A DNA stretch of 43,980 nucleotides. Source: Chromatiales bacterium. GTDB taxonomy: Bacteria > Pseudomonadota > Gammaproteobacteria > Xanthomonadales > SZUA-36. The DNA is taken from NCBI GenBank assembly GCA_024640025.1, contig JAHEFT010000009.1, positions 1-43,980 of the forward strand, given 5' to 3'. Both the position numbers and the translations under genes were made by a program. Shown here piece by piece: positions 43,470 through 43,980 of this stretch. The notes beneath the pieces were generated by a model, which worked only from the letters and a program-made list of their open reading frames with translations, had not been told where the DNA came from and did not search any database. Each line of letters opens with the position of its first letter. Position 1 is the first letter of the stretch.

Positions 43470-43980
43470 ATGAATCCAAGGAAGTCCGGACGTTTTGTCA
43501 GCCGATTGACTCGCAGCACGATGGCCATGATCATGGCTGGCGGAAGGGGCTCACGGCTGGAGGACTTGACAGCTGTGCGGGCCAAGCCGGCCACGCCTTT
43601 TGGTGGAAAGTTCCGCATTATCGACTTCCCACTGTCCAATTGCGTGAACTCGGGAATCCGGCAGGTTTACATCATGACCCAGTACAAGGCGCAATCCTTG
43701 ATACAGCATGTCAACCGGGGCTGGGGGTACCTTCGCGGTGAGTTCGGTGAATTCATCCAGATCGTTCCGGCCCAGCAGCAGATTGACGAGAACTGGTACA
43801 AGGGAACGGCCGATTGTATCTTCCAGAATCTCAACCTGGTGAGGGAACATGGCCCGGAGCACATCCTGATCCTGGCAGGCGACCATATTTACAAGATGGA
43901 CTATGGCCCGATGATCGCTTCACACACGGAAAACAATGCGGATATCACGGTGGGGGTCATCCGGGTGCCACTGCACGAGG
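43470..43980 (+). CDS. glgC: Glucose-1-phosphate adenylyltransferase, N-terminal part (cut by window edge)
   Basis: The first 170 codons of ADP-glucose pyrophosphorylase, the committed step of bacterial glycogen synthesis. The nucleotide loop [14 protein letters not shown], the [20 protein letters not shown] block with its activator/substrate lysine, [13 protein letters not shown] and [12 protein letters not shown] are all intact. AGGTGAG seven bases before the ATG fixes the start. The plus-strand frame stays open to the right edge; roughly 250 residues are missing. TATGAT at 43432-43437 could be its -10, without a good -35. Divergent glgB shares this 80-base promoter region. Confidence 0.94.
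   Translation, partial: MNPRKSGRFVSRLTRSTMAMIMAGGRGSRLEDLTAVRAKPATPFGGKFRIIDFPLSNCVNSGIRQVYIMTQYKAQSLIQHVNRGWGYLRGEFGEFIQIVPAQQQIDENWYKGTADCIFQNLNLVREHGPEHILILAGDHIYKMDYGPMIASHTENNADITVGVIRVPLHE

Overview
The window reads as chromosomal DNA of a gammaproteobacterium with moderate-to-high G+C. Supporting points are a LiuR-controlled leucine degradation operon, an MsrP protein very close to the enterobacterial one, a YajD-type HNH protein, a mepK-ldtD pair, an Mla-type lipid transporter, and short-form serA. I cannot name the genus; a Chromatiales- or Woeseia-like lineage would fit, but that is a guess. Genes are densely packed, many starts are GTG or TTG, and many junctions are 4-nt stop/start overlaps. 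I saw no rRNA, tRNA, IS element, integrase, CRISPR array or phage gene.

Layout. 1-931: almost complete msrP, running off the left edge. 1061-1833: a DUF302 gene and a YajD-like HNH gene. 1958-4178: the cell-wall pair mepK-ldtD, converging on a large secreted TPR protein (4167-5843). 5893-7228: deoxynucleoside kinase, DUF2141 protein and a small membrane protein. 7337-11250: mlaE-mlaF-mlaD followed by two lipoproteins (PqiC-like and LEA2 type), forming one lipid transport operon. 11285-16500: liuR-liuA-liuB-liuD with a perfect 24-bp palindrome upstream. 16621-18586: maoC-citE-eda-like operon of unknown substrate. 18644-23513: tetR-adaptor-RND pump with a perfect 20-bp palindrome. 23609-30011: ppc, serC-serA and an AlaA-type aminotransferase. 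30034-31307: a cysteine synthase family gene preceded by a Cys-rich leader peptide and an intrinsic terminator, which looks like an undescribed cysteine attenuator. 31335-33837: 2-phosphoglycerate kinase and an archaeal-type phosphoglycerate-mutase relative. 33997-38761: polyphosphate:AMP phosphotransferase, an N-formylglutamate amidohydrolase relative, two DUF1538 membrane proteins, a PII-like protein and a CBS-pair protein. 38765-43980: glycogen phosphorylase, branching enzyme and partial glgC.

How it fits together. The right third may link energy and nitrogen status to storage. PII and CBS domains generally sense adenine nucleotides; PAP refills ADP from polyphosphate; the Glg enzymes make and break glycogen. 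The DUF1538-DUF1538-PII-CBS block looks like a two-component membrane transporter with its own two soluble sensors. In the middle, serC and serA produce O-phosphoserine, and the attenuator-controlled cysteine synthase relative could use that or O-acetylserine. The main candidates for undescribed biology are the Cys leader/attenuator, the DUF1538/PII/CBS module, the kinase plus Thr-nucleophile phosphomutase pair, and the Mla variant with a LEA2 lipoprotein. A recurrent promoter pattern, with a -10 box about 7 bases before a start codon and no ribosome binding site, suggests several leaderless or near-leaderless mRNAs.
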